64,000 bases of DNA from Rhodobacteraceae bacterium (ex Bugula neritina AB1) (lineage in GTDB: Bacteria; Pseudomonadota; Alphaproteobacteria; Rhodobacterales; Rhodobacteraceae), in NCBI GenBank assembly GCA_001730095.1, contig MDLF01000058.1, positions 108,161-172,160 on the forward strand. The letters are read 5' to 3'. Numbering within the stretch: the first letter of the stretch is position 1; each line of letters opens with the position of its first letter. The notes under the pieces are model-generated. The model was not told the origin of the DNA. It did no database searches and was given only the letters and a program-made list of their open reading frames with translations. The position numbers and the translations under genes were made by a program. Positions 25,740 to 33,509 of the stretch are shown piece by piece.

Positions 25740-27071
25740 TCAATAGCCGGTTTGCGGACCAAAGCCGCCGCCATCCGTGAAGCGCGACAGCCGGAATGCA
25801 TGCGGGTCCACAATCGGGGGGCTGCCGGTCACCAGATCGGCAGTCAGCTGCCCGGCTGCGGGGCCAATGCCAAAGCCGTGGCCAGAGAAACCCGTGGCAA
25901 TGAACAGCCCCGGCAGGTTGTCGACCTGGGAAATCACCGGGATTGCGTCCGGCGTCACATCCATCAGCCCGGCCCAGCTTTGCACCACATCCGCGCCCTT
26001 TAGCACCGGAAAGGCCCTTTGCGCCGCAGCCCAGCCGCTGCGCAACGCTTTCTGCGAGGGCGCCGGATCCAGAACCCGGCACTGTTCAAACGCTGTGGTG
26101 TCCTGCGGCTGCCAGCGGCGCGCCTGTGCCGCCTCTTCTGCCCAGCGGCCAGAGATTCGGAACTGCAGCGCCCGCCATTCCTGACGCAGGCTGGGCAGGT
26201 ACTTATGCCCCAGGCGGAAACTGTCGGGGACGATGTCCACCACATTCACCATCGCATCCGAAACAGTATAGCCGCCGTCTGCGCGTTTACGCAGACCAAG
26301 GTTTCCGCTGCGCACCGAGGTGTCGGGGCCGCCGTGCACAGGCGAGCTGCGCAGCACCGTGTTCAGCACCTTCAACTGCGGCAAGTTCACGCCTGCATTG
26401 CCCAGGAACAGCCGCGACCAGGCACCACCAGCGGCAACAACGGCTGAGCAGGCCACCCGACCGCGCTCTGTCATCACGCCACTGATACGACCCGCAGACA
26501 TTTCAACACTGCGCACGGCACAATCCGTCATCACCCTGGCCCCTGCGGCACGGGCAGCAGAGGCGATAGCATGGGTTGCCAGCTGGGGTTCTGCCCGCCC
26601 GTCCAAAGGCGTGTGCAGCGCCGCACGCGCCGCGGTCTGATGACCGGGCATCAGCTGCGCCAGCCGTTCACCGCGGACCATCCGCGCGCCCTGCTCCCAA
26701 CCGTCAAGATTGCGCAGCCAGCGTTCCAGCTGCGCTTCACGCTTGGCTGTTTCAGCCGTGTAGAGAATGCCTGTGCGGGCAAAGCCGGTTTCATGTTCGG
26801 TCCGCTCTGCCAGCCGCTCCCACAGACGCAAAGAAGCCGCCATCAGCGGAATTTCCCGCGGGTCGCGGCAGGCGAGGCGCACCCATCCCCAGTTGCGCGA
26901 GCTTTGTTCTCCGGCGATCTGCCCCTTTTCGCAGAGCAGCACCGAATGGCCGCGTTCGGCCAGTTCCAGCGCTGTGCTGGCACCGATAATGCCGCCGCCG
27001 ATCACCACGGCGTCGACGGCCTTGGGCAAGGCCAGGTCAGATTGGAAATGTGGCAGCTTCGGTCCGGGCAT
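25740..27071 (-). CDS. FAD-dependent amino-acid/amine oxidoreductase (DAO family)
   Basis: The 443-residue product has the N-terminal FAD-binding Rossmann motif D-A-V-V-I-G-G-G-I-I-G-A-S-T-A at about residues 20-34 followed by LLCEK. A C-terminal G-L-F-I-A-T-G-F-SGHGFGIGP stretch that closes the flavin site is also present. It belongs to the D-amino-acid dehydrogenase/sarcosine-oxidase group, oxidising a secondary amine or amino acid; the substrate is unknown. The ATG at 27071 is chosen because it begins just before the FAD motif; longer frames reach 27200 but lack support. Confidence 0.85.
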   Translation of the reverse strand: MPGPKLPHFQSDLALPKAVDAVVIGGGIIGASTALELAERGHSVLLCEKGQIAGEQSSRNWGWVRLACRDPREIPLMAASLRLWERLAERTEHETGFARTGILYTAETAKREAQLERWLRNLDGWEQGARMVRGERLAQLMPGHQTAARAALHTPLDGRAEPQLATHAIASAARAAGARVMTDCAVRSVEMSAGRISGVMTERGRVACSAVVAAGGAWSRLFLGNAGVNLPQLKVLNTVLRSSPVHGGPDTSVRSGNLGLRKRADGGYTVSDAMVNVVDIVPDSFRLGHKYLPSLRQEWRALQFRISGRWAEEAAQARRWQPQDTTAFEQCRVLDPAPSQKALRSGWAAAQRAFPVLKGADVVQSWAGLMDVTPDAIPVISQVDNLPGLFIATGFSGHGFGIGPAAGQLTADLVTGSPPIVDPHAFRLSRFTDGGGFGPQTGY

Positions 27072-27249
27072 GCGGGCATCTATGCCTGCAGCGCCACCGC
27101 CGGTCCAGCAAGCATGCGACAGCTCTTGCGCCGCATTGCGCCATTGTGATTTTTCAGCCGCAGACCAGTGTATCACCCGCGCAGGCTCGACGAAAAACAC
27201 CCCATATGAGACGCGGAAAACCCTGCATCATCAGAAGGTTAGCCGGACA

Positions 27250-28908
27250 TCAGGACGGGTCGCGCCAGCGGTTCACGATCGGATAGCGGCGGTCCAACCA
27301 GAAGGCGCGCCGGGTCAGGCGGGCACCGGGGGCGGACTGGAAGCGTTTGTATTCGCTGATATAAACCAGATGCTCCACCCGCTTGGCCACAGCCCGGTCA
27401 AAACCGGCTGCGACGCAATCCGCGATAGAGCCGTCCTGATCCACCAGAATATCCAGAATTGCATCCAACTCGGGGTAATCCGGCAGGCTGTCGCTGTCCT
27501 TCTGATCCTCGCGCAGTTCGGCACTGGGCGGTTTGTCGATCACATTGGGGCGGATCACCTCTCCCTCCGGCCCCTTCATCCAGGGGCGGTGGTTGGCGTT
27601 GCGCCAGCGGCAGGTTTCAAAGACGCGGGTCTTGTAGAGATCCTTGATCGGGTTGTAGCCGCCGTTCATGTCGCCATAGATGGTGGCATAGCCGACCGCG
27701 ACTTCGGACTTGTTGCCGGTGGTCAGCAGCATTTCCCCGAACTTGTTGGACATCGCCATCAGCAGCAGGCCGCGCAGGCGGGACTGGATGTTTTCCTCTG
27801 TCAGGCCGGGTTCCATGCCGGCAAACAGTGGCGCCAGCGTATTGGTGATGGCCGCGCGGCCTTCGGAAATCGGCACATAGTCATAATGCACAGCCAGCGC
27901 CTGGGCGACAGCTTCGGCATCGTCCAGCGATTCCTGACTGGTGTACTCGGAGGGCAGCATCACACAGCGGACGTTTTCTGCGCCCAGCGCGTCCACCGCG
28001 ATGGCGGCTACGATTGCCGAATCAACCCCGCCGGAGAGCCCCAGAAGCACCTTCTTGAAGCCGGTCTTGCCCATGTAGTCGCGCAAGGATTCCACCATCA
28101 CCCGGTAGTCCTGTTCCCACGCATCTGGCAGAGGCGCCTTTTCACCTTCGATGGCACGCCAGCCGTCATCGGTGCGCTCCAGATCCAGATGCGCATACGC
28201 CTCGTCGAACACCGGCATCTGCAGCGCCAATGCGCCGCCGGGGTTCAGCACAAAGGAGCCGCCGTCAAAAACCTGATCATCCTGCCCGCCCACCATGTTC
28301 AGGTAAATCACCGGCAGATGGGTTTCGACAGAGCGCGCCACCATGTGGTTGAAGCGCACGTCCATCTTGTCGCGGAAATAGGGCGAACCATTGGGGATCA
28401 GCAGAAACTCGGCGCCGGTCTCGGCCAGGGTTTCAGCCACATCCTCGTGCCAGCCGTCCTCGCAGATGGGGGAGCCGATACGGGTGTTGCCAACCGCATA
28501 AGGCCCGCCCAGGGGGCCTGCGTCAAAGATGCGGACCTCGTCAAACACGGTTTCGTTCGGCAGATGATGCTTGAGGCTGCGCGAGGCGATCTTGCCGCCT
28601 TTCAAAATCAGGTAAGCATTATAAAGCCGCCCGCCCTCGACCCAGGGGCTGCCAATCGCCAGCGCCGGACCATCAGCGCAGTCCGACGCCAGTTTCTCCA
28701 CCTCGGCAATAGCGGCAGTGTGGAAGGCCGGCTTCATCACCAGATCCTGGGTGTTGTAGCCAGTAATGAACATTTCCGGCAGCGCCACCAGATCAGCGCC
28801 GGCCTTGCGGCCCTCTTCCCAGGCGGCCTTTGCTTTGGCAGCGTTGCCCGCCAGGTCGCCCACAGCGGGGTTCAGCTGCGCCAGTGTCACGCGGAATTGG
28901 TCTGCCAT
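27250..28908 (-). CDS. nadE: Glutamine-dependent NAD+ synthetase
   Basis: This 552-residue two-domain enzyme makes NAD+ from deamido-NAD. Residues 1-270 are a nitrilase-type glutaminase with the LPEMFITGY motif (Glu near 45) and G-S-P-I-C-E-D-G-W near 145 (catalytic Cys). The C-terminal half is an N-type ATP pyrophosphatase with the P-loop LLGLSGGVDSA near residue 287. It acts after NadD (12845), the other NAD gene in the window. A 49-bp-plus gap separates it from the oxidoreductase. Confidence 0.95.
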   Translation of the reverse strand: MADQFRVTLAQLNPAVGDLAGNAAKAKAAWEEGRKAGADLVALPEMFITGYNTQDLVMKPAFHTAAIAEVEKLASDCADGPALAIGSPWVEGGRLYNAYLILKGGKIASRSLKHHLPNETVFDEVRIFDAGPLGGPYAVGNTRIGSPICEDGWHEDVAETLAETGAEFLLIPNGSPYFRDKMDVRFNHMVARSVETHLPVIYLNMVGGQDDQVFDGGSFVLNPGGALALQMPVFDEAYAHLDLERTDDGWRAIEGEKAPLPDAWEQDYRVMVESLRDYMGKTGFKKVLLGLSGGVDSAIVAAIAVDALGAENVRCVMLPSEYTSQESLDDAEAVAQALAVHYDYVPISEGRAAITNTLAPLFAGMEPGLTEENIQSRLRGLLLMAMSNKFGEMLLTTGNKSEVAVGYATIYGDMNGGYNPIKDLYKTRVFETCRWRNANHRPWMKGPEGEVIRPNVIDKPPSAELREDQKDSDSLPDYPELDAILDILVDQDGSIADCVAAGFDRAVAKRVEHLVYISEYKRFQSAPGARLTRRAFWLDRRYPIVNRWRDPS

Positions 28909-29090
28909 GCTGCTTAGGCCCTTTGCAAAATTCCTCCTTCAGCCATTTATCAGATTGACCGCCAAGGAAAAGGGCAAGGGGCATGCAGACGGGAAAAGAC
29001 ATTGCGGCCCGTGTTGCGGTAGCTTAGTTTCCGGGCGAGCAACCCCATATGGCAGCAGCTTCGCAATTCCTGTTCAAACAGAGGTTTTCA

Positions 29091-30512
29091 ATGGCCCGTT
29101 TCGGTACCGCAGTCGCGCTTTCCACCATCCTGGCTTTTGCCGCACCCGCGCTGGCGCAGGACGGCGAAGTCATCACCACCCAGGATGAAATCGGCGGCGT
29201 CTATGAGGGCACCTTCAAAGGCGGATTGCAGCATGGCACCGGCACCTACAGGCTGCCAAACGGGTATGAATACACCGGCGACTGGATCGAAGGGGAAGTC
29301 CGCGGCCAGGGCGTGGCGCGTTTCCCGGACGGATCTGTCTATGAAGGTGAGTTTGCTCAGGGCAAACCACATGGTCTGGGCAAGCTGACCCGCGCGGATG
29401 GCAGCACCTACGAAGGCGGCTGGCAGGACGGGCAGATCCACGGCGATGGCACATCGGTCTACGCCAGCGGCGTGCGCTATCAGGGCAGTTTCGCCGACGG
29501 CAAGCGGCACGGGCGGGGGGTAATGTCTTCTCCGGACGGTTATTCCTATGATGGCGGCTGGGCCGAAGGCCGTCAGGAAGGGCAAGCCAAAATCGCCTAT
29601 GCCGACGGCACGGTCTACGAAGGCCAGGTTGCAGATGGGCAGCTGCAAGGGCAAGGGCGGCTCGAAACACCGGACGGGCTGATCTACGAAGGTGAGTGGG
29701 TTGCCAGCCAGATGCAGGGAACCGGCCGCCAGGTGCACCCGAATGGAGATGTCTACGAAGGGGAATTGCAGAACACCCGCCGCCATGGCCACGGCAAGAT
29801 GACATACGCCAATGGTGGCGTTTATGTCGGCACCTTTGCCAATGATCAGCGCCACGGCACCGGCACCATCACCGAACGGGACGGCTACAGCTACACCGGC
29901 GAATGGGCCGAGGGGCAGATTGCCGGCAAGGGAAAGATGACCTACGCCGACGGATCGGTTTATGAAGGCGAGTTCCGGGACGATCTTGCTGAGGGGCAAG
30001 GCAAGATCGCCTATGCCGATGGCTCCACATATGAAGGCGACTGGATTGCCGGTGTGATCGATGGTCAAGGCACCGCCACCTACCCCAGCGGCCTTGTCTA
30101 TAAAGGCGCGTTCAAGAATGCCAAAAACCACGGTTTCGGTGTGATGACCTATGCCGATGGCTACCGCTACGAGGGCGGCTGGAAGGACGCCCAGCGCCAC
30201 GGCGACGCCACCGCGACCTATGCGGACGGGTCAGTCTACACCGGCCAGTTCGCCAACAATCAGCGACACGGGCAAGGCCGGTTTGTGATGCCCGACGGCT
30301 TCACCTACGAGGGCGCATGGCAAGAAGGCAAGATTTTCGGCGAGGGTGTAGCGACCTATCCCAATGGCGATGTCTATACGGGCAGTTTCGTCAACGGCAA
30401 ACGGCAGGGGCCCGGCATGATGAAATACGCCAGCGGCGAGCAGACGGACGGCACCTGGGAAAACGGCGCACTTGTCAGCAGTGGCACCGCAGACGCGGGC
30501 CAGACCGAGTAG
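29091..30512 (+). CDS. Secreted MORN-repeat protein (18 tandem 23-residue repeats)
   Basis: The 473-residue protein has a signal peptide (residues 1-22). From residue 37 it is an uninterrupted array of 18 MORN repeats of exactly 23 residues (consensus Y-x-G-x-W/F-x3-x2-x-G-x-G-x3-Y-x-DG), ending near residue 450, plus a degenerate nineteenth unit. MORN arrays form elongated beta-hairpin rods that bind proteins or lipids. Here the array would be periplasmic or on the surface. Start: ATG at 29091 with GAGG upstream. A strong terminator follows. Function is unknown. Confidence 0.93.
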   Translation: MARFGTAVALSTILAFAAPALAQDGEVITTQDEIGGVYEGTFKGGLQHGTGTYRLPNGYEYTGDWIEGEVRGQGVARFPDGSVYEGEFAQGKPHGLGKLTRADGSTYEGGWQDGQIHGDGTSVYASGVRYQGSFADGKRHGRGVMSSPDGYSYDGGWAEGRQEGQAKIAYADGTVYEGQVADGQLQGQGRLETPDGLIYEGEWVASQMQGTGRQVHPNGDVYEGELQNTRRHGHGKMTYANGGVYVGTFANDQRHGTGTITERDGYSYTGEWAEGQIAGKGKMTYADGSVYEGEFRDDLAEGQGKIAYADGSTYEGDWIAGVIDGQGTATYPSGLVYKGAFKNAKNHGFGVMTYADGYRYEGGWKDAQRHGDATATYADGSVYTGQFANNQRHGQGRFVMPDGFTYEGAWQEGKIFGEGVATYPNGDVYTGSFVNGKRQGPGMMKYASGEQTDGTWENGALVSSGTADAGQTE

Positions 30513-30529
30513 ACCGGACACGCTCCCGG

Positions 30530-30552
30530 CACGCCGCTGCGGCGTGTTTTTT
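30530..30552 (+). terminator. Rho-independent terminator of the MORN gene
   Basis: CACGCCG (30530-30536), loop CTG, CGGCGTG (30540-30546), then TTTTTT. It starts 18 bp after the stop codon. Confidence 0.9.
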
Positions 30553-30915
30553 GGGTCCAGCCGATGTGGCCGTGGCGCAAGCCGCATAGTGTTTGTATCG
30601 CACCAAGCCAACAGCCGCCCTCTTGCCGCCATTGCCGGACCGGCGGCTTTGGTGTAGCGATTTTGGTCTTTTTGCCGGTTAAGAGCCGCATCACAGCGTC
30701 AAACCTGTTTCAGAAACGTTCAGGGCCACATTACAAAGCCGCACAGAGGCTCCCATCCGTTTCCGGGCGTGCAGTGTTTCACGTGTGGCAAGGTAGGGCC
30801 GACAGAGGCTGCGCCACCGGACCGTACATTGACCCGGGTCTTCTGCCATAGGCGCAGACCCGATTTCCGGACAGTGCTGGAATGCCGGGGCTGCCCTCCC
30901 CTTTCAAATCCAATC
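30553..30915. other. Non-coding gap between MORN gene and agcS terminators
   Basis: No supported gene was found in this 363-bp stretch. Frames here are short and overlap without ribosome sites. A small RNA cannot be excluded. Confidence 0.4.
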
Positions 30916-30944
30916 AAAAAGCCTCCCCGGAAGTCCGGAGAGGC
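30916..30944 (-). terminator. Rho-independent terminator of the AGCS transporter gene
   Basis: On the minus strand GCCTCTCCGG, loop ACTT, CCGGGGAGGC is followed by TTTTTG. It lies about 95 bp past the stop codon, beyond the tandem repeat. Confidence 0.85.
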
Positions 30945-30975
30945 CCTGTTTGCTGTGTCAGCCTTGATCGGGCAT

Positions 30976-31044
30976 GACCTGGTCAGCCGATTTGGTCCGG
31001 CAGACCTGGTCCGCCGTTTCGGTCCGGCAGACCTGGTCAGCCGA
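30976..31044. repeat. 27-bp tandem repeat copying the 3' end of agcS
   Basis: Two full 27-bp units (30976-31002 and 31003-31029) are followed by the first 15 bp of a third (31030-31044), which contains the symporter stop codon. Unit starts read GACCTGGTCAGCCGA, GACCTGGTCCGCCGT and GACCTGGTCAGCCGA. The array thus repeats the last codons plus downstream bases of the gene. Confidence 0.9.
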
Positions 31045-32581
31045 ACTTTTTGATCTCACCTGATTTCAGGCGTGCCATGTAGCTGTTCAGCTCTTTCTTG
31101 ACGACCGGCATCAGGAAGTAGAGCGCGATGATGTTGACCACCGCCATGGCAAAGATTGCCGCGTCGGAGAAATCGATCACCGGGCCGAGGTTTGCGGCTG
31201 CGCCGATCACCACGAAGATGCAGAAGATCACCTTGAACACCAGTTCCGTTGTCTGCCCCTCGCCGAACAGGAAGGTCCAAGCCTTGAGCCCGTAGTAGGA
31301 CCAGCTGATCATGGTGGAGAAGGCGAACAGGATCACTGCCAGCGCCAGCACATACTGAAACCAGCCGAACGCCGAGGAGAAGGCCGCCGACGTCAGTGCC
31401 ACGCCTTTGTTGCCGTCAACGGTCTGGATGGTGCTTGCGCCTTCATCCAGCAGGTACAGGCCGGTAGCCGGGTCCTGGATCAGCTGACCGGTGATGATGA
31501 TCACCAGCGCGGTCATGGTGCAGATCACCACTGTGTCGATGAAAGGTTCCAGCAGCGACACAAAACCTTCGGTGATCGGCTCTTTGGTTTTCACCGCAGA
31601 GTGCGCGATTGCAGCCGAGCCAACACCTGCTTCGTTCGAGAAGGCAGCCCGCTTGAAGCCCTGGATCAGCGCGCCGACCATACCACCGGCAACACCTGCG
31701 CCGGTGAAGGCACCTTCGAAGATCTGGCCAAAGGCCCAGCCGATCTTGTCCGCATTCATCGCCAGGATAACCAGCGCTGCTGCAACATAGACAACCCCCA
31801 TGAAGGGAACGACTTTCTCGGTCACGCGGGCAATGGACTTGAGACCGCCGACGATCACCGCGAAGACCACCGCTGCAAACACCACGCCGGTGATCCAGCC
31901 CGGATAGTCGCCCACGACGCCAGAAATCTGCGCATGCGCCTGGTTGGCCTGGAACATGTTGCCGCCGCCAAAGGCACCAAGGATACAGAACACCGAGAAC
32001 AGAACCGCCAGGAATTTGCCCATCGGCAGACCGCGTTCGGCAAAGCCCTTGGTCATATAGTACATCGGACCGCCAGAGACATGACCGTCTGCGAACTCAT
32101 TGCGGTATTTCACACCCAGGGTGCATTCGGTGAACTTCGACGCCATGCCCATCAGGCCGGCCAGGATCATCCAGAAGGTCGCGCCGGGGCCGCCGATGCC
32201 GACAGCCACCGCAACGCCCGCAATGTTGCCAAGGCCGACAGTGCCCGACAGCGCGGTTGCCAGCGCCTGAAAATGGCTGACCTCACCCGCGTCATTGGGG
32301 TCGGAGTAGTCGCCTTTGACCAGTGAAATCGAATGCGGAAAGGCGCGGAACTGGATCAGGCCGAAATAAACGGTGAACACGGTGGCTGCGACCACCAGCC
32401 AGGCCACGATCCAGGGAAAGCTGGTGCCGGGGAACGGGCTGAAGATCAGGTTGACGAACCAGCCGGTGGAGCTGGCAAACAGCTCATTGACGCGCTCATC
32501 GACGGATTGTGCCATCGCCGGGGCAGTTGCCGCCAGCAACAGCGGCGCAGACAAAGCTGCCGCCTTGATTGATTTCCTCAT
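31037..32581 (-). CDS. Alanine/glycine:cation symporter, AGCS family
   Basis: This 514-residue inner-membrane protein imports alanine or glycine with Na+. It has about ten helices and the AGCS blocks A-L-S-G-T-V-G-L-G-N-I-A-G-V-A near residue 110, K-F-x-E-C-T-L-G near 165 and F-S-N-E-A-G-V-G-S-A near 315. An N-terminal signal-like segment (residues 1-24, A-M-A-Q) precedes a long first periplasmic stretch, as in other alphaproteobacterial members. The stop codon lies in a tandem repeat that covers the end of the gene. Confidence 0.93.
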   Translation of the reverse strand: MRKSIKAAALSAPLLLAATAPAMAQSVDERVNELFASSTGWFVNLIFSPFPGTSFPWIVAWLVVAATVFTVYFGLIQFRAFPHSISLVKGDYSDPNDAGEVSHFQALATALSGTVGLGNIAGVAVAVGIGGPGATFWMILAGLMGMASKFTECTLGVKYRNEFADGHVSGGPMYYMTKGFAERGLPMGKFLAVLFSVFCILGAFGGGNMFQANQAHAQISGVVGDYPGWITGVVFAAVVFAVIVGGLKSIARVTEKVVPFMGVVYVAAALVILAMNADKIGWAFGQIFEGAFTGAGVAGGMVGALIQGFKRAAFSNEAGVGSAAIAHSAVKTKEPITEGFVSLLEPFIDTVVICTMTALVIIITGQLIQDPATGLYLLDEGASTIQTVDGNKGVALTSAAFSSAFGWFQYVLALAVILFAFSTMISWSYYGLKAWTFLFGEGQTTELVFKVIFCIFVVIGAAANLGPVIDFSDAAIFAMAVVNIIALYFLMPVVKKELNSYMARLKSGEIKKFG

Positions 32582-32599
32582 GACTGTCCTCTGATTTTC

Positions 32600-33034
32600 T
32601 TATGGAACGATGGTGACCGGAACCGGCGCCGCCTGTGCCAGGCTGCCCGCAACAGAGCCGAACAGGCGCGACGACAGGGCCGAATGGCCGGTGCGCCCGA
32701 TGATCACATGGCTGGCTCCGCTCTGCTTGATCACATCACACAGGGTTTCTGCGATATGGCCGTATTTGAGTTCGGTTGAAACAGTGAGACCGCTATCTTC
32801 AAGGCTTTTGCGGACCGGTGCCAGAACAGCCTCTTCGGCGCGCTTCAGCTCTTCTCCGCGGCGCTTGTGCCGCTCGCCGATTTCCTCCGGGGTGAGGAAG
32901 GAATAGGGCGACCACTCCAACACATGCGCAATCACCAATTCTGCCCCTTGCGCTTTGGCAAGGCCGACAGCAAAAGCAAGCGCCGTTTTGGCCGCTTCAC
33001 TGTCATCGTATCCAAGAACAATTTTATTCGACAC
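32600..33034 (-). CDS. Universal stress protein, UspA family (second copy)
   Basis: The 144-residue Usp domain begins V-S-N-K-I-V-L-G-Y-D-D-S-E and ends with the ATP-loop pattern GRTGHSALSSRLFGSVAGSLAQAAPVPVTIVP, which fits G-x2-G-x9-G(S). The start is a GTG at 33034 with AGGAGG 5 nt upstream. An ATG far upstream is not supported. It lies 18 bp upstream of the AGCS gene on the same strand, so the two are probably co-transcribed. It is not close in sequence to the Usp at 3001. Confidence 0.87.
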   Translation of the reverse strand: MSNKIVLGYDDSEAAKTALAFAVGLAKAQGAELVIAHVLEWSPYSFLTPEEIGERHKRRGEELKRAEEAVLAPVRKSLEDSGLTVSTELKYGHIAETLCDVIKQSGASHVIIGRTGHSALSSRLFGSVAGSLAQAAPVPVTIVP

Positions 33035-33285
33035 TGTATCCTCCTGTCGACGGCGCCTGCCTAAGGTGCCGGATTCGGGCCGCTGCCGCCGGAAAAAGCT
33101 TTCCGTACAAGCACTTGTCGCGCCCATCTCCGAAAAAACCACAATGGACAATCCACCGCATTGAAACTGATCGCAGGCCTTACTTATATTATATGCCTTT
33201 TTCAACATTGTCTCGAATTAAACGAATACCATCGCATACAACTCTATCACCGCAATCCCAGGCGGCATCGGGATCAAAATCCCTC

Positions 33286-33314
33286 TTTCCATTCCGCGGC
33301 ACCTCTGTATAAAT
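33286..33314 (+). promoter_or_regulatory. Probable sigma-70 promoter of the leuA leader
   Basis: A -35-like TTTCCA (33286-33291, 4 of 6) and a -10-like TATAAA (33309-33314, 5 of 6) are 17 bp apart. Transcription would begin about 7 nt past the -10, at or next to the leader-peptide ATG at 33322. Confidence 0.5.
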
Positions 33315-33321
33315 CCCTGCC

Positions 33322-33408
33322 ATGAGCATTCGCGCAGATATCACCTTTGCAGACACCGCTTCCCGCGGTGCGGCTCTGCGCGCCCTACTGATCCTAGCCC
33401 GCCTCTGA
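33322..33408 (+). CDS. Putative leucine leader peptide (leuL) upstream of leuA
   Basis: The 28-codon frame starts at ATG 33322 and ends at TGA 33408, with Leu at 5 of its last 10 codons (CTG, CTA, CTG, CTA, CTC), including two CTA codons that are rare at this GC content; the peptide ends LLILARL. No ribosome site is visible, but the upstream -10 box would put the start of transcription at the ATG, giving a leaderless message, as known for the TrpL leader peptide in Sinorhizobium. Hairpins follow. It would sense leucyl-tRNA and control leuA. It is inferred from sequence only. Confidence 0.55.
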   Translation: MSIRADITFADTASRGAALRALLILARL

Positions 33409-33455
33409 GTGTGCCCTTCCGGCGCGCCCGCTCAGAGGATTGCCGCACGCGCGCC
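33402..33455 (+). promoter_or_regulatory. Mutually exclusive hairpins in the leuA leader
   Basis: Stem A: CCTCTGAG (33402-33409, spanning the leader stop) with CTCAGAGG (33431-33438). Stem B: GGCGCGC (33421-33427) with GCGCGCC (33449-33455). They interlock and cannot both form without a pseudoknot, the layout of an attenuator. No U-run follows stem B, so a classic intrinsic terminator is not evident. Confidence 0.45.
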
Positions 33456-33509
33456 ATCAAAGGCTTATGATGCCCTGAAGGGCCTAGGACAGAGACAAGA
33501 GATACCGAC

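Noticed and set aside
26767..28917. Plus-strand open frame of about 716 codons
   Set aside because: It is antisense to the FAD oxidoreductase and nadE genes, which carry all the conserved motifs.
33161..33174. Possible FNR box upstream of the second Usp gene
   Set aside because: TTGAA-N4-ATCGC matches only 7 of 10 positions and breaks the second half-site, so it was not called.
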